From: Corallochytrium limacisporum
Taxonomy: Eukaryota > Opisthokonta
Length of the DNA stretch: 64,000 bases
Direction of reading: 5' to 3'
Assembly (NCBI GenBank): GCA_002811645.1
Contig: PDIP01000032.1
Coordinates: forward strand, 267,985-331,984
Shown: positions 9,470 to 18,761 of the stretch, one piece after another
How the letters are laid out: each line of letters starts with the position of its first letter
How positions within the stretch are numbered: the stretch's first letter is position 1
The notes under the pieces: generated by a model
What the model was told of the DNA's origin: nothing
The model's input: only the letters and a program-made list of their open reading frames with translations
Database searches by the model: none
Position numbers and translations under genes: made by a program

Positions 9470-10996
9470 TTACTGGTTGTGCATACCTTTCTTGTAAGCG
9501 CTGAGCTCGGCAATGGCAGCACCCAGAGACCATCCAGTTTCCAGATTCTTGATCTTCTTCTTGATGCTCAACTGCTGGTCTTCCCGGAATCCAAGACCCT
9601 CAGTGAGCAACCCGAAGATATAGGCAGCGTCCAGACATTGGAAGGCCACCCTGTCGAGATCCACATCTTCAGGGTGACCGCCGGTCAGATCGTCAAAGGT
9701 CTTGTCACAAATCTCCTGAGCCTTCTCCTTGTACATCGCTGGAGTTACTCGCAAGGTGCTATGATCGTCTGCACCATCTTCCTCATTCATAATACCCAAA
9801 TCAACCGCCCGATCAAAGTAGTAAGACATGGCCACAAAATGATCTGTGGCAGACTCAGGGTGGGGCACACCAATGCAACACTTTAAGTGTTCAACGCATT
9901 TCACGTAATCGGCATCATGAGTCTTGGCCATGTGCAAGTTCTTAACAAACTCGCTCGAAAACAGATCATCCATATCTGCGTAGCACATCTCGTAACTGGC
10001 ATCAGCCGCACCAGACAAGTCAATTTCCTTTCCCCACAAGCTGTATTGCTCCACCTCTGCATCTGCAGCGAGACAAGTCAGCTTGTTGTCATCGTCAGCC
10101 TCAATGTAGGAGCCACGGCCTTCCATGAGACCGTAGAAGAGATGGCTGTACACGAAGAGGTTGTACTCCTGATCACCAATGGGCATAGTGCGGAACGCAG
10201 GGCTGACCTCGTCAATGACATCATCGTTGGTGGCAAACGCAATCTGAGTGGAAGCACCGCCCAGGTCAAGCACACCGACCGTGTTGTCGCTTGGCTCTCC
10301 CAAGTTACCCATCAAGAAGTTAACTGTTAGCCAGGCGTACGCAGCTTCATCTTCACCGTCCATAATGCTCACACCAAGTGGGCCCCGTTGGCGAGGGAAG
10401 TCGTACTCGTTCAGAACCTCTTCGATTCTACGCAGAATGCGTTCCGGCATGGTGCCCTCCAGACGCCGCAGACCCGCAGTGCACCGCACGGCCACAGGAG
10501 TCTTTTGCCAGGCATTGATGGGAATTTTCTGCTGTGCCTGCTTAAGCAACGGAACCAGCTGATCATCAACATCCTCGGGGGTCTTAATACCTATTTTCTT
10601 TTCGGATGTACTGTTGCTGACTTGTTCGAAATACTCATCGGGAATGGCATCGGGGTCGGCGGGGTCGAATTCGTAAATGTGAATACGAGTACCCGTGGAA
10701 CCGACGTCAAACATAATAACCCGATCGAGGGGCTTCTCCACGAGAATGCCATTAATAACCTCCTCACCTTTATCCGGTCCTTCATTGAGCTTGGCCAGTT
10801 CTTCAAAGTCCCGGTCATTCCAGGTGGGAGATGAGTCGAAAGCACTAGATATCAAGTAAAAAACAAAAAGCAGAACCACGGCAACGGCTGCTACGGTCAC
10901 TTTGTTCGGCCGTGGGTTAGTCATGGTACCAAACAAAGGCATGTCTTTTTCTCCCGAGCGCCGGGGGATGGGAGAATACAGTCCACCATTCGACAT
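9470..10996 (-). CDS. GDA1: Golgi guanosine diphosphatase (GDA1/CD39 family)
   Basis: A 508-residue type II membrane nucleotidase. In the Golgi lumen it hydrolyses GDP (and UDP) from glycosyltransferase reactions to the monophosphate, which exits in exchange for GDP-sugar. Visible: a short cytosolic N-terminus, one membrane span at about 33-52 (VTVAAVAVVLLFVFYLISSA), a stem, then the apyrase conserved regions in order: ACR1 FDVGSTGTR (96-104), ACR2 VAVRCTAGLRRL (168-179), ACR3 IMDGEDEAAYAWLTVN (211-226, catalytic acid in the GEDE segment) and ACR4 LDLGGASTQIAF (243-254). A single N-terminal span and absence of a C-terminal span fit yeast Gda1 rather than the two-span Ynd1/CD39 form. Met19 and Met25 are possible alternative starts that would still keep the span. 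Confidence 0.92.
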   Translation of the reverse strand: MSNGGLYSPIPRRSGEKDMPLFGTMTNPRPNKVTVAAVAVVLLFVFYLISSAFDSSPTWNDRDFEELAKLNEGPDKGEEVINGILVEKPLDRVIMFDVGSTGTRIHIYEFDPADPDAIPDEYFEQVSNSTSEKKIGIKTPEDVDDQLVPLLKQAQQKIPINAWQKTPVAVRCTAGLRRLEGTMPERILRRIEEVLNEYDFPRQRGPLGVSIMDGEDEAAYAWLTVNFLMGNLGEPSDNTVGVLDLGGASTQIAFATNDDVIDEVSPAFRTMPIGDQEYNLFVYSHLFYGLMEGRGSYIEADDDNKLTCLAADAEVEQYSLWGKEIDLSGAADASYEMCYADMDDLFSSEFVKNLHMAKTHDADYVKCVEHLKCCIGVPHPESATDHFVAMSYYFDRAVDLGIMNEEDGADDHSTLRVTPAMYKEKAQEICDKTFDDLTGGHPEDVDLDRVAFQCLDAAYIFGLLTEGLGFREDQQLSIKKKIKNLETGWSLGAAIAELSAYKKGMHNQ

Positions 10997-11643
10997 AGTT
11001 TCCAGTCACTGAACTAGACCCGTACTAAGTGCTGATTGGTTACCACATCACTGCCAACCCTTGTGAGTAACTCACTGGTTTCGACATTTTCATACCACTT
11101 CCTCTGTCACCGATACTACGGTTGTTTTCACCATGGTCCGATTGCTGTCAGTTCACCTCATGCACTCATTCGGCACCAAAAGACTTGCTCTCGCGTGACG
11201 AAGCAAAAATAAGGAAGAACCGTTCCATTGCCAGTGATAGCGGGAACCACGAGCAGAGGTTGAGTTTTTTTTCTTCACCGAGTGTTAATGAGCTCTGCTG
11301 CTGCACACACTCGGTTAGGAAGGGAGGGGGAGCGACTTCATAGCCAACCGCTTGAGAAAAAATGAAGTTTCCGTCGGGAACTCCCACCTTCCCTTTGGTC
11401 TGAAGGGGGAGGGAGGGGCGACCGGGAAAAAAGGACCGGAGCAAATCATAGGAAACACCGGGAAGGCGATTTTACCCGAAAAGGGACCACCAATATGTCA
11501 CACTGCCACCAAATTAGTGAGTGTGGACCGTCTGCAGGATCGATGTTTTCATTCCTTTTTTTTTTTCCTTCTGTTTTGCGTGTTTTCAATGAACTCCCTT
11601 GCCCCCCCCGCCTTCCTTTTCCCGCGGGAGGAAAAGGGGGTGT

Positions 11644-11808
11644 TTCTCTCTCACTCACTCACTCACTCACTCACTCACTCACTCACTCACTCACTCACTC
11701 ACTCACTCACTCACTCACTCACTCACTCACTCACTCACTCACTCACTCACTCACTCACTCACTCACTCACTCACACACACACACACACACACTCTCTCTC
11801 TCTCTTTC
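11644..11808. repeat. Compound microsatellite (CT)n-(TCAC)31-(CA)n-(CT)n
   Basis: About 31 perfect tandem TCAC units run from about 11650 to 11774, passing into a CA run to about 11792 and then a CT run to about 11806. Because the unit is four bases long, all three plus-strand frames read through it as repeating Leu-Thr-His-Ser, which creates spurious long frames. Confidence 0.97.
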
Positions 11809-12355
11809 TCGCTCACTCTGGCTCTCTTTCTCTCCCACCCGCGACCTCCTCCATTGCCAACTTTTTTGTTTTCATTCTTCAAGAATTCTTTGAAATCCGG
11901 TTATGGTGGGCCGGCCCCCCTCCCCCCCTTTCTTTCGCTCGTCAAAGGGGGACACACACCCATCAAAAATTTGTGTAGGGTAGTCTTGGAAGGTAAGAGA
12001 GCTAGGCCACCGTCGCCGTCGTCGTTTGGAGGGGAGAAGAGGGAGGGGGGGGGGGAATGAGGAAGGAGGAGAAGGAATGGAAAAACGAGAAAACGCGGAG
12101 AAGGAAATTGGTCGCCATTGCACCGTTACCAAACCAACCAACTGACCCGGAACGATTTTTCCCCTTTCTTGTGCGACAACTGCGCCACCGAAAAAGCAAA
12201 CTTTCCTCTTTCCTCCACCACGCATCCAACCTTCCTTCACTCTAAACACACCACAACCGCACATCCAAAAAAAGTCCCTGCTTGCAACGACGAGTCTGCA
12301 AGAAGGAAACCACCGGTCGGTCCACACGCGTAGTTATCGACCCAAAACCAACAGG

Positions 12356-12381
12356 CACACACACACACACACTCACACACA
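12356..12381. repeat. CA-rich microsatellite
   Basis: A CA dinucleotide run (GGCACACACACACACACACTCACACACACT) lies within the low-complexity intergenic region. No coding context. Confidence 0.85.
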
Positions 12382-12443
12382 CTTTGGCAAGGAAAATGAG
12401 TGGGAAAGGAAGGGGGAGGGGACCGGCGCCTCGAGAACACATA

Positions 12444-12458
12444 CCCCCCCCCCCCCCC
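12444..12458. repeat. C homopolymer (15)
   Basis: Fifteen consecutive C bases, one of several long C or G runs in this intergenic region. Confidence 0.9.
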
Positions 12459-12483
12459 TTTCACAATTTTTGCCAAGCGACAC

Positions 12484-12502
12484 AGAGAGAGAGAGAGAGA
12501 GA
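12484..12502. repeat. GA microsatellite
   Basis: An uninterrupted AG/GA dinucleotide run of about nine units in non-coding DNA. Confidence 0.9.
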
Positions 12503-12765
12503 CCCAAGAAGAAAACCAATGCAAAAAAGGTAACAAAAGAACGGAGGAAGGGGAGTTTTTTGTTCGGGTCCGCATCCCCCCCCGTCTTCGACGGGTCCAT
12601 AAAAGGGAATCGGTAGGCACAATAGAGCCACTATCGAAAAAGAAACAGCGGCGAGTGGGGACGCGGGCTGTGTGTGTGTGCAAAAGCTGAGCGAAAATTT
12701 GGCCCCGGGGCGAAGGAGGGGGGGGGGGTAGAGGGCGAGAGAGAACACACAGAGAAGAAAAAAAA

Positions 12766-12790
12766 AAGAGAGAGAGAGAGAGACAGAGAA
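12766..12790. repeat. A-run plus GA microsatellite
   Basis: A poly-A tract passes into about seven AG units and then AGACAGAG. It is part of the purine-rich section of this spacer. Confidence 0.8.
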
Positions 12791-13608
12791 AACATTTGAC
12801 CCGCTTTGGCCAAAAAGGAAAAGCTCTGAGTGACACTATCGACCCCCCAAAGGTCCGTCCTTGTGCAGTCCCGCTGCCTCTGTCGCGTTACACTGGAAAC
12901 TCTGTGTAAGGGCGATCGTGGAATGTCTCTTTATCCTTGCTTGTGAACAGTTGTGTTTGTTTTCTTTATCATTGTGGCAGCGCGTCTTTGGGTGGGTAGG
13001 CGAGCGACGAAATGGCAGTCTCCTTGGTTCATCGCATAAATGCTCTGCTGCTGGTGCACTCCGGTGTTGTCTCCTAATCTCCCGCCGCCCCCCCCTCCCC
13101 TTCCCTATCTTCGATAGACCCATTACCCGGTATGGCCAACGCATCAGTTGCTTACATATATATTTTTTTAATATTCTTTTGCTTCGTTCGGTTTCGACTT
13201 TGTTTTTTTCTTGCTTTCGTGGCCGTGTGCGTCCAGTCCAGTCCCATCCTTGGCTCTCTCCCTTTGGGTTCGGGCCTGGGCAGTGTTTGTTGCTGCGGTA
13301 GGCAACCGTGCATTTCTTGGTTACCCAGAAGGTCAACTGCACGTGATGGTGGGGTTTTTAATAGTTAATGTACTGAATTTTTGGGCATTTCGGAAGATTG
13401 GTGGGGGGCTGATAACATTGCTAGGTTTTCGTCATCCGTGTTGGCCCCAAGTGCGCACAAGAAATTTCGGTACTGAAACCATGAGGGAACAGGGGACTCG
13501 CTCACTCCCGTATCAGGACTAGTTGCAATTTTTTGCGGGCCGCCATCAAATTCGCAATCTACCCAGTCCTGGCTTGGTACTGAGTGTACGAGCTACGTTG
13601 GGTAGAGA

Positions 13609-13638
13609 GGAGAGCGAGAGAGAGAGAGAGAGAGAGAA
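13609..13638. repeat. GA microsatellite
   Basis: A near-perfect GA run (one GC interruption) of about 14 units in the non-coding region. Confidence 0.92.
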
Positions 13639-13801
13639 GGGGCAAGCAGGAAGGCTCAAGCAAGCAAATGCTCCACTCCGCGATACAATAAAAAAAGTAC
13701 AAAAATATATCCTCTACTATATATATATATGCTAAATATACGGTGTTTTTGTGCACCAGTTGCTCGTTCTTATTAAATAACCTCCACCAAGGCAATCCAT
13801 A

Positions 13802-13823
13802 CCCCCCCCCCCCGGGGGGGGGG
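13802..13823. repeat. C12-G10 palindrome
   Basis: Twelve C bases are followed immediately by ten G bases, a perfect inverted repeat with no spacer. Similar C-run/G-run junctions occur at 12703, 23830, 31238 and 62055; the one at 23830 abuts the assembly gap. Confidence 0.92.
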
Positions 13824-14045
13824 AAACGGTTGGGCACCCACGCCGGGTTAATTTGGCCAGAGAACTAAAAAAAGGAGAAAAACTCCATGGAACCGAAACA
13901 AAATGGAATCTCGGGAGGAAGGTGGCTTTCAACGGGAAAAAGGGGGGACGAGACGTATGCGACGGTGAAACAAATGGTGGCTTTGTGGCTGCGCATCCTC
14001 CAGGCAACATACAGCATGCGCATAGCACCCGTTGTCGTTACAGGT

Positions 14046-17000
14046 CTACTGCTGTGCACTGACAGACGGCACCGATAGGGTCTGCAGGTCCACAGGTGAA
14101 GACGATGTGTCGTCGCTGGCACCTGTTCCGCGCAGGCCGGAGACAATGGAAATACGGCTGGAGTCCCGCTCCACGATCGCGCCCCCGCTCTGGGAGACCA
14201 GGAGGTCCATTAGCTCCTCCAGACTGGGACGCTGGTGACGCTCGACGTCGAAGCAGCGGCTAATCATGAGCCGCCATGGCTTGTAGACCAGCGGCTTCAG
14301 ATCACGAGGATTGGAAATGGTGGGCACCAGGTTCTCTTCCACAATCTTAAACAGCAGAGTCTGCTCTTCTTGGTTATCCCAGGCGGGCTTCAGCGTGATC
14401 ATCTCCAACCATACCACAGCGAGGGCGTAAATGTCGCTCTGGCGACTGTACTGGCCGTCGACAATGACCTCACGCGCTGCATAGGACGGTGTGAACGTTT
14501 GTGATGCAGTGTAGGCCACACTGCCAGTGATGGTGCGCGAAATACCAAAGTCAGTGAGCTTGGTGTACAGAATACCTTGATCAAGGGCCAGCATAATGTT
14601 CTCCGGTTTGATGTCACGATGGATAATCTGGCGAGCATGCAGATACCTCAAGCCGTTCAGGACCCCTATCATAATCTCCTTGATGACAAACTCATCCATG
14701 GTCGCATCCTCAGCATACATCTGCGTGCTCAGGTTTGGGCCATTGATGAGCTCGAGAACAAAGATCATGTGACCGGAATGGTTCAGACATGCGCCATAGA
14801 ATGCAACCAAATGAGGATGACGGCCAATGAGCTTGAGAATATCGAGTTCCTTGATGGCAGCCATCGCAACAGGATCGTTGGGGCGGAACTTATTGTGTGA
14901 CCGCTTCAAAGCCACCCGCTTACCGTCAAAAGCACCCGCGTACACTTCACCAAAGCCACCAATGCCGAGCAAAGAGTTGCCCTGCCACGAGCACATGATG
15001 TCTTCGTACGGCACAGCTCCATCACCATCGATCAAATCGGCAGCGTTCACCTGCCTGTCGTTGTGCAAACGCCGTTCCATGATGGGTAACAGCTTGCTAA
15101 GGTTCGCCTTCTCCGAATAGGACTTGATGATCTCCTGCAGCTTGGCCTCCAGGTCCCCATATTCTTCTCCCAGACGAGCTCCCTTACGGTGCGCGAGATA
15201 TATTGCATTCTTCGCCTTCTCATCGTCAAGATCCGCCCTCTCGACGAGTATGTCCAAGCACGTCTTGCCGCGATGGATCATTCCCCAGTCTACTGCATCG
15301 CAGTAGTACGCAATCAGAGCAATGTAGTCAACCTTACCCTGCTCCGCCACCATGCAGATAAAAGGTGTCGAACGCAAACTGAAATTCACACTAACACCGC
15401 TCAACTGAAGGAAGGTTTCAAGTATCAAAAGGACATCCTGGTCGTACTTGGGGTCCATAGGAGGCCTCGACCAGCCCTGGCAAATTTCAATCAGAGCACA
15501 GCCACAAATCGTCCGCGCATCCGCGGGTTGGATGAGCTTGGCAAGGTTCTTGAACTTTCTTAATCCCTCTAGTCGACCATCCACGAGCAAATTTACCCTA
15601 GGATGCAAAATCTGCATAAGATCCAATGCGTGACCAAAGAAATCTTCACGTCCATCGATTGCCGTCAGCAGGGGGCTGTCGGGGAAGGACTCCAACTCCA
15701 AGAATCCCACCGCCCCTTCGGTGGCAGATGACGTTTCGAGGAACAACTTGTACGAGTTGAAAAGGCGACGGCACAGATTGCGATCGAAAGTCTTGATGGC
15801 ATAGGTCAGCAAGGACGATCTTTTCTTGCTTCCGCCGATCTTCCATGTGAATGCCCACTCCAGGTCCGCAACCTTTATGTCTTTGAGCGCGGGAAGTCTC
15901 TTCTCAGAAGTGATATCCTCATGGCGCATCAACACTTCTAGAGCGAAGCATTGTTCTGCCAAAAGTCCAGCTGCCAATTTGGAGCTCTCCGCAATATGCT
16001 GACCCAGTAGCAGGCTCAACAGTGCAGCGGCCATGGCGCAATTGGGCAGGATACCACCGTAGGGAGCATCAAACATGCGCACAAAGTTGTCACCTTCATT
16101 GAAGACATCCATGAATCGATAAACACCGTGCAAAATCAGGTCACGACAGAGTGCTTTCTTGAGCCATCCGTGTCTACCACCGTCCAAGATCGCAGCCAAA
16201 ATGGCCCAGAAAGAGTCCACACTTTGGAATTCTGCAGCCTTATCAATCAGTTGCTTCCACTGCTCCAAAGACGTCCGATAGCCAGTCTTGTTCTCCGATG
16301 ATGAAAATGCCTTCTTACAGAGACACTCCACCTGGTACAGGAGGGCAGATGCCAGGACCGCTGGAGCGTCTGTGTACAAGTAGTTGGCTTCGATGCAATC
16401 CTGCAGACCAAAGAAGCAGCTTAGGAACATGACCGCAGAGAGATCCACTGCGCTGCGTTGCAGTTCGGCTTCCATCGCACTAACAAGATGCTTGGCGTAC
16501 GCGAACCCGTTCCTTTGGCTCAGCGCCCGATCAATACCAACAAGGTCCTTAAGAATCAGCACATCAGCCCACGTTTCAATATGGGCGCCGCCGGCAAGCA
16601 GCGCAGTCAATGGTCCACGCAACGCGCTCTCAATACGGCGGGGTGTTTCCGTCGGGCATGGCTTCTTCTCCGCTTCCATGTCGCCCAACTTCGATTTCAG
16701 TGCCACCATCTGGTCCTTGGGTACAACACCACCTCTGTCAGCCACAGTCAGGGTAATCACATCCTCGCCAAGATTGATCTGCAAGCGGTCTGGCGTGCCC
16801 GTAATCTTGGCCTTACCTGTGGGAGCAACCAATTGAGCAAGCATACGTACAGTGACGAATGGGCCCATCCATGGCTCTCCGACAGTCAGGATACAAAACA
16901 TGCCACTGCTCAAGAGGGCACCGACCAATCGGCTCTTGTCATCATCGGGCTTGATGTCAAAGCTACGAACATTAGGGACCATGATGGAAGCGGCATCCAG

Positions 17001-18761
17001 CTCCAGGTAACTTGAAACGTGCGGAATGGTCACCATCTTGGGTACCCTGTACTCTTCCTCATTGAGCACAGCAGCCATCCGTGCGGCCCAAGTCTGGTCT
17101 CCGGGTTGTGTCGGATCAGACCATCCCTCACCCATGCGCTTTGCTCGACGTTTCCGTTTAAAGTACGACTTCTTCCGCGAAAGACTTTCCTTCACAGCGG
17201 CGGCCTTGCTGTCCGAGTTTGGAGCTCGGTCCAATGGCTTGTCACTTGGTTTTCGGCCGGGAACTGGGACCTCTTCACTTCCTCTACTGTCAAGAATTAG
17301 GCCTTCCTTACTTGTTCTCACCGCGTCCAATGGGTCTGATGCGAGTTTTGTTTCCTTGGGATTCATACGAGCTCTTTGTGTGGCAAAACTTGCATTCTCG
17401 ATCACTGCTTTCCACTTATTGGTGATCGACGACCTTTTAGTACCCGAACCTCGACCACTTGATAATTTTCCATCACTCTCCGTACTGTCCCGTGCACGGA
17501 AGCTGCTGTATGGAAGCGGCGATGACTTCTTCTTCGACAGCTTGTCCTTTGAGTCGGAATTCTTCGGAGAAATCCAAGCTTCCAGAATGGCTGCCATGCG
17601 CTCCTTCTTTGCTGAGTCGACGTTAGCAAGGAATTCCTCACTTGCTTTCCTGATCATATTCGATTTCATAGGCTTCAGCGCCGTCCGAGGTGCTGGCTGA
17701 ATTGCCTTTGCCTCCACTTCCGGCGACGTTGGTAACCGAGCTGATGCAACGCCTCGGGGAGGAATGGGGGGGACAGGCGTAATTGTATCCGCACTTGAAA
17801 CAGATGTGAGGACATCTTGAGACTCTCTGAGGTTTGGTTTGAACTCTTCAGATGTGAGAACGTCCTCGGATTCTCGCAAATTGTCCTTCAAGTTGTCAGT
17901 ACTTCTTGAAAGGGCAGAGACCGCCACAATTTGATCAATGTCTGCCGACTTCACAGAGCTCGCAGTGCCAAAGAGCTCTTGATCCCTTTTCTTTTGTTCC
18001 TTATGGGCTACACCAACAGCTCTCATTTCATTGGCAGTGCCGCCTCCTATGTCTGTGCTAGAACCCTTTGCACTCGAACCCTTCATAAAAGCGGTCAAGG
18101 ACTCAGCGCGCGGTCGGGTTTCAATAGCACTGTGGGTGTTCCTCCTCTGCTGGGGCCTACCTGTTGTTGCCGAAGGCGGTTTTTGGAAGCTTTGAATTGA
18201 TGCTATGCGGCTTCCCGCTGTTGGCCCATTCTGTGCGTTATGTCCATCTGCTGCGCCCTGCGGCTGCTTCATAAAGCCAGCCAGAGATCCGAGGCCTGCT
18301 CCCTTGGCTATGCTTTGCGGAGGAGGGGGTTGTATCTGCCCAGGGGACTTTTGGAACGAAGCAAGAGCAGCATTCAAGCCGTTGCCCTGGCCTGCCAAAG
18401 CACTTGGTTGTCCATTTCTGCTTCTTAGACTCGCAACTACGTCCTCATCAAGGGACACATCTAGAGGAACACTGTCAATTTCGACACTGATATCAGCTGA
18501 GAAAGGGCACTGGCCGGAAGACGGACCCGAGGGCGCAGCTGAAGCTGTGGGCACGGTTGACTGGTCACTACCACTTTCACCAAAAGGATCTGTTGCTGCA
18601 GTGCCATCCACTTTGATGGGATTTCCTTGGCTATCCGATGTCGCCCGGAAAGAACTCAGTACGGAAGGCTGTGTGTCTGCCGTCTCCGCCGACGGAGAGT
18701 CTGTCTCGCTCTGGTTGGGCATCAGAGGCTTCTTTGTCTCGAAAGCCCCGACGCTTGTCAT
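14046..18761 (-). CDS. Very large TKL-like protein kinase with disordered N-terminus
   Basis: A 1571-residue protein. Residues 1 to about 560 are low-complexity and Ser/Pro/Lys-rich, with four spaced motifs (ALASFQK 132-138, SLAGFMK 159-165, SIQSFQK 188-194, SLTAFMK 221-227) and a tandem LRESEDVLTS / LRESQDVLTS repeat (295-304, 311-320). A helical middle (about 600-1230) has weakly ankyrin-like segments. The C-terminal kinase domain has an intact glycine loop (GIGGFGEV from 1266), ATP lysine (VALK, K1286), HRDIKPEN (H1381, D1383) and DFG (D1404), then DIYALAVVWLEM and a closing RP-containing helix. It should therefore be an active Ser/Thr kinase of TKL or receptor-like type. Substrate and pathway are unknown. 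The ATG gives the longest frame; an interrupting intron cannot be excluded but none is needed. Confidence 0.85.
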   Translation of the reverse strand: MTSVGAFETKKPLMPNQSETDSPSAETADTQPSVLSSFRATSDSQGNPIKVDGTAATDPFGESGSDQSTVPTASAAPSGPSSGQCPFSADISVEIDSVPLDVSLDEDVVASLRSRNGQPSALAGQGNGLNAALASFQKSPGQIQPPPPQSIAKGAGLGSLAGFMKQPQGAADGHNAQNGPTAGSRIASIQSFQKPPSATTGRPQQRRNTHSAIETRPRAESLTAFMKGSSAKGSSTDIGGGTANEMRAVGVAHKEQKKRDQELFGTASSVKSADIDQIVAVSALSRSTDNLKDNLRESEDVLTSEEFKPNLRESQDVLTSVSSADTITPVPPIPPRGVASARLPTSPEVEAKAIQPAPRTALKPMKSNMIRKASEEFLANVDSAKKERMAAILEAWISPKNSDSKDKLSKKKSSPLPYSSFRARDSTESDGKLSSGRGSGTKRSSITNKWKAVIENASFATQRARMNPKETKLASDPLDAVRTSKEGLILDSRGSEEVPVPGRKPSDKPLDRAPNSDSKAAAVKESLSRKKSYFKRKRRAKRMGEGWSDPTQPGDQTWAARMAAVLNEEEYRVPKMVTIPHVSSYLELDAASIMVPNVRSFDIKPDDDKSRLVGALLSSGMFCILTVGEPWMGPFVTVRMLAQLVAPTGKAKITGTPDRLQINLGEDVITLTVADRGGVVPKDQMVALKSKLGDMEAEKKPCPTETPRRIESALRGPLTALLAGGAHIETWADVLILKDLVGIDRALSQRNGFAYAKHLVSAMEAELQRSAVDLSAVMFLSCFFGLQDCIEANYLYTDAPAVLASALLYQVECLCKKAFSSSENKTGYRTSLEQWKQLIDKAAEFQSVDSFWAILAAILDGGRHGWLKKALCRDLILHGVYRFMDVFNEGDNFVRMFDAPYGGILPNCAMAAALLSLLLGQHIAESSKLAAGLLAEQCFALEVLMRHEDITSEKRLPALKDIKVADLEWAFTWKIGGSKKRSSLLTYAIKTFDRNLCRRLFNSYKLFLETSSATEGAVGFLELESFPDSPLLTAIDGREDFFGHALDLMQILHPRVNLLVDGRLEGLRKFKNLAKLIQPADARTICGCALIEICQGWSRPPMDPKYDQDVLLILETFLQLSGVSVNFSLRSTPFICMVAEQGKVDYIALIAYYCDAVDWGMIHRGKTCLDILVERADLDDEKAKNAIYLAHRKGARLGEEYGDLEAKLQEIIKSYSEKANLSKLLPIMERRLHNDRQVNAADLIDGDGAVPYEDIMCSWQGNSLLGIGGFGEVYAGAFDGKRVALKRSHNKFRPNDPVAMAAIKELDILKLIGRHPHLVAFYGACLNHSGHMIFVLELINGPNLSTQMYAEDATMDEFVIKEIMIGVLNGLRYLHARQIIHRDIKPENIMLALDQGILYTKLTDFGISRTITGSVAYTASQTFTPSYAAREVIVDGQYSRQSDIYALAVVWLEMITLKPAWDNQEEQTLLFKIVEENLVPTISNPRDLKPLVYKPWRLMISRCFDVERHQRPSLEELMDLLVSQSGGAIVERDSSRISIVSGLRGTGASDDTSSSPVDLQTLSVPSVSAQQ

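Larger units (their letters stand above)
10997..14045. other. 3-kb microsatellite-rich non-coding region
   Basis: This stretch between the GDPase start and the 3' end of the large kinase contains no believable gene. The long frames here come from simple repeats, above all a stop-free TCAC tetranucleotide array. It is dense in low-complexity DNA: TCAC, CA, CT, GA and TG tracts, C-runs up to 15 and G-runs up to 11. GGGAGGGG occurs at 11322-11329 and 11411-11418. The proximal 300-500 bp should include the GDPase promoter. Confidence 0.6.

Noticed and set aside
11352-12060. Three overlapping plus-strand frames of 132-208 codons with long Leu-Thr-His-Ser repeats
   Set aside because: They are the translation of the TCAC microsatellite, which has no stop in any plus frame; the flanks are low complexity and there is no conserved sequence.
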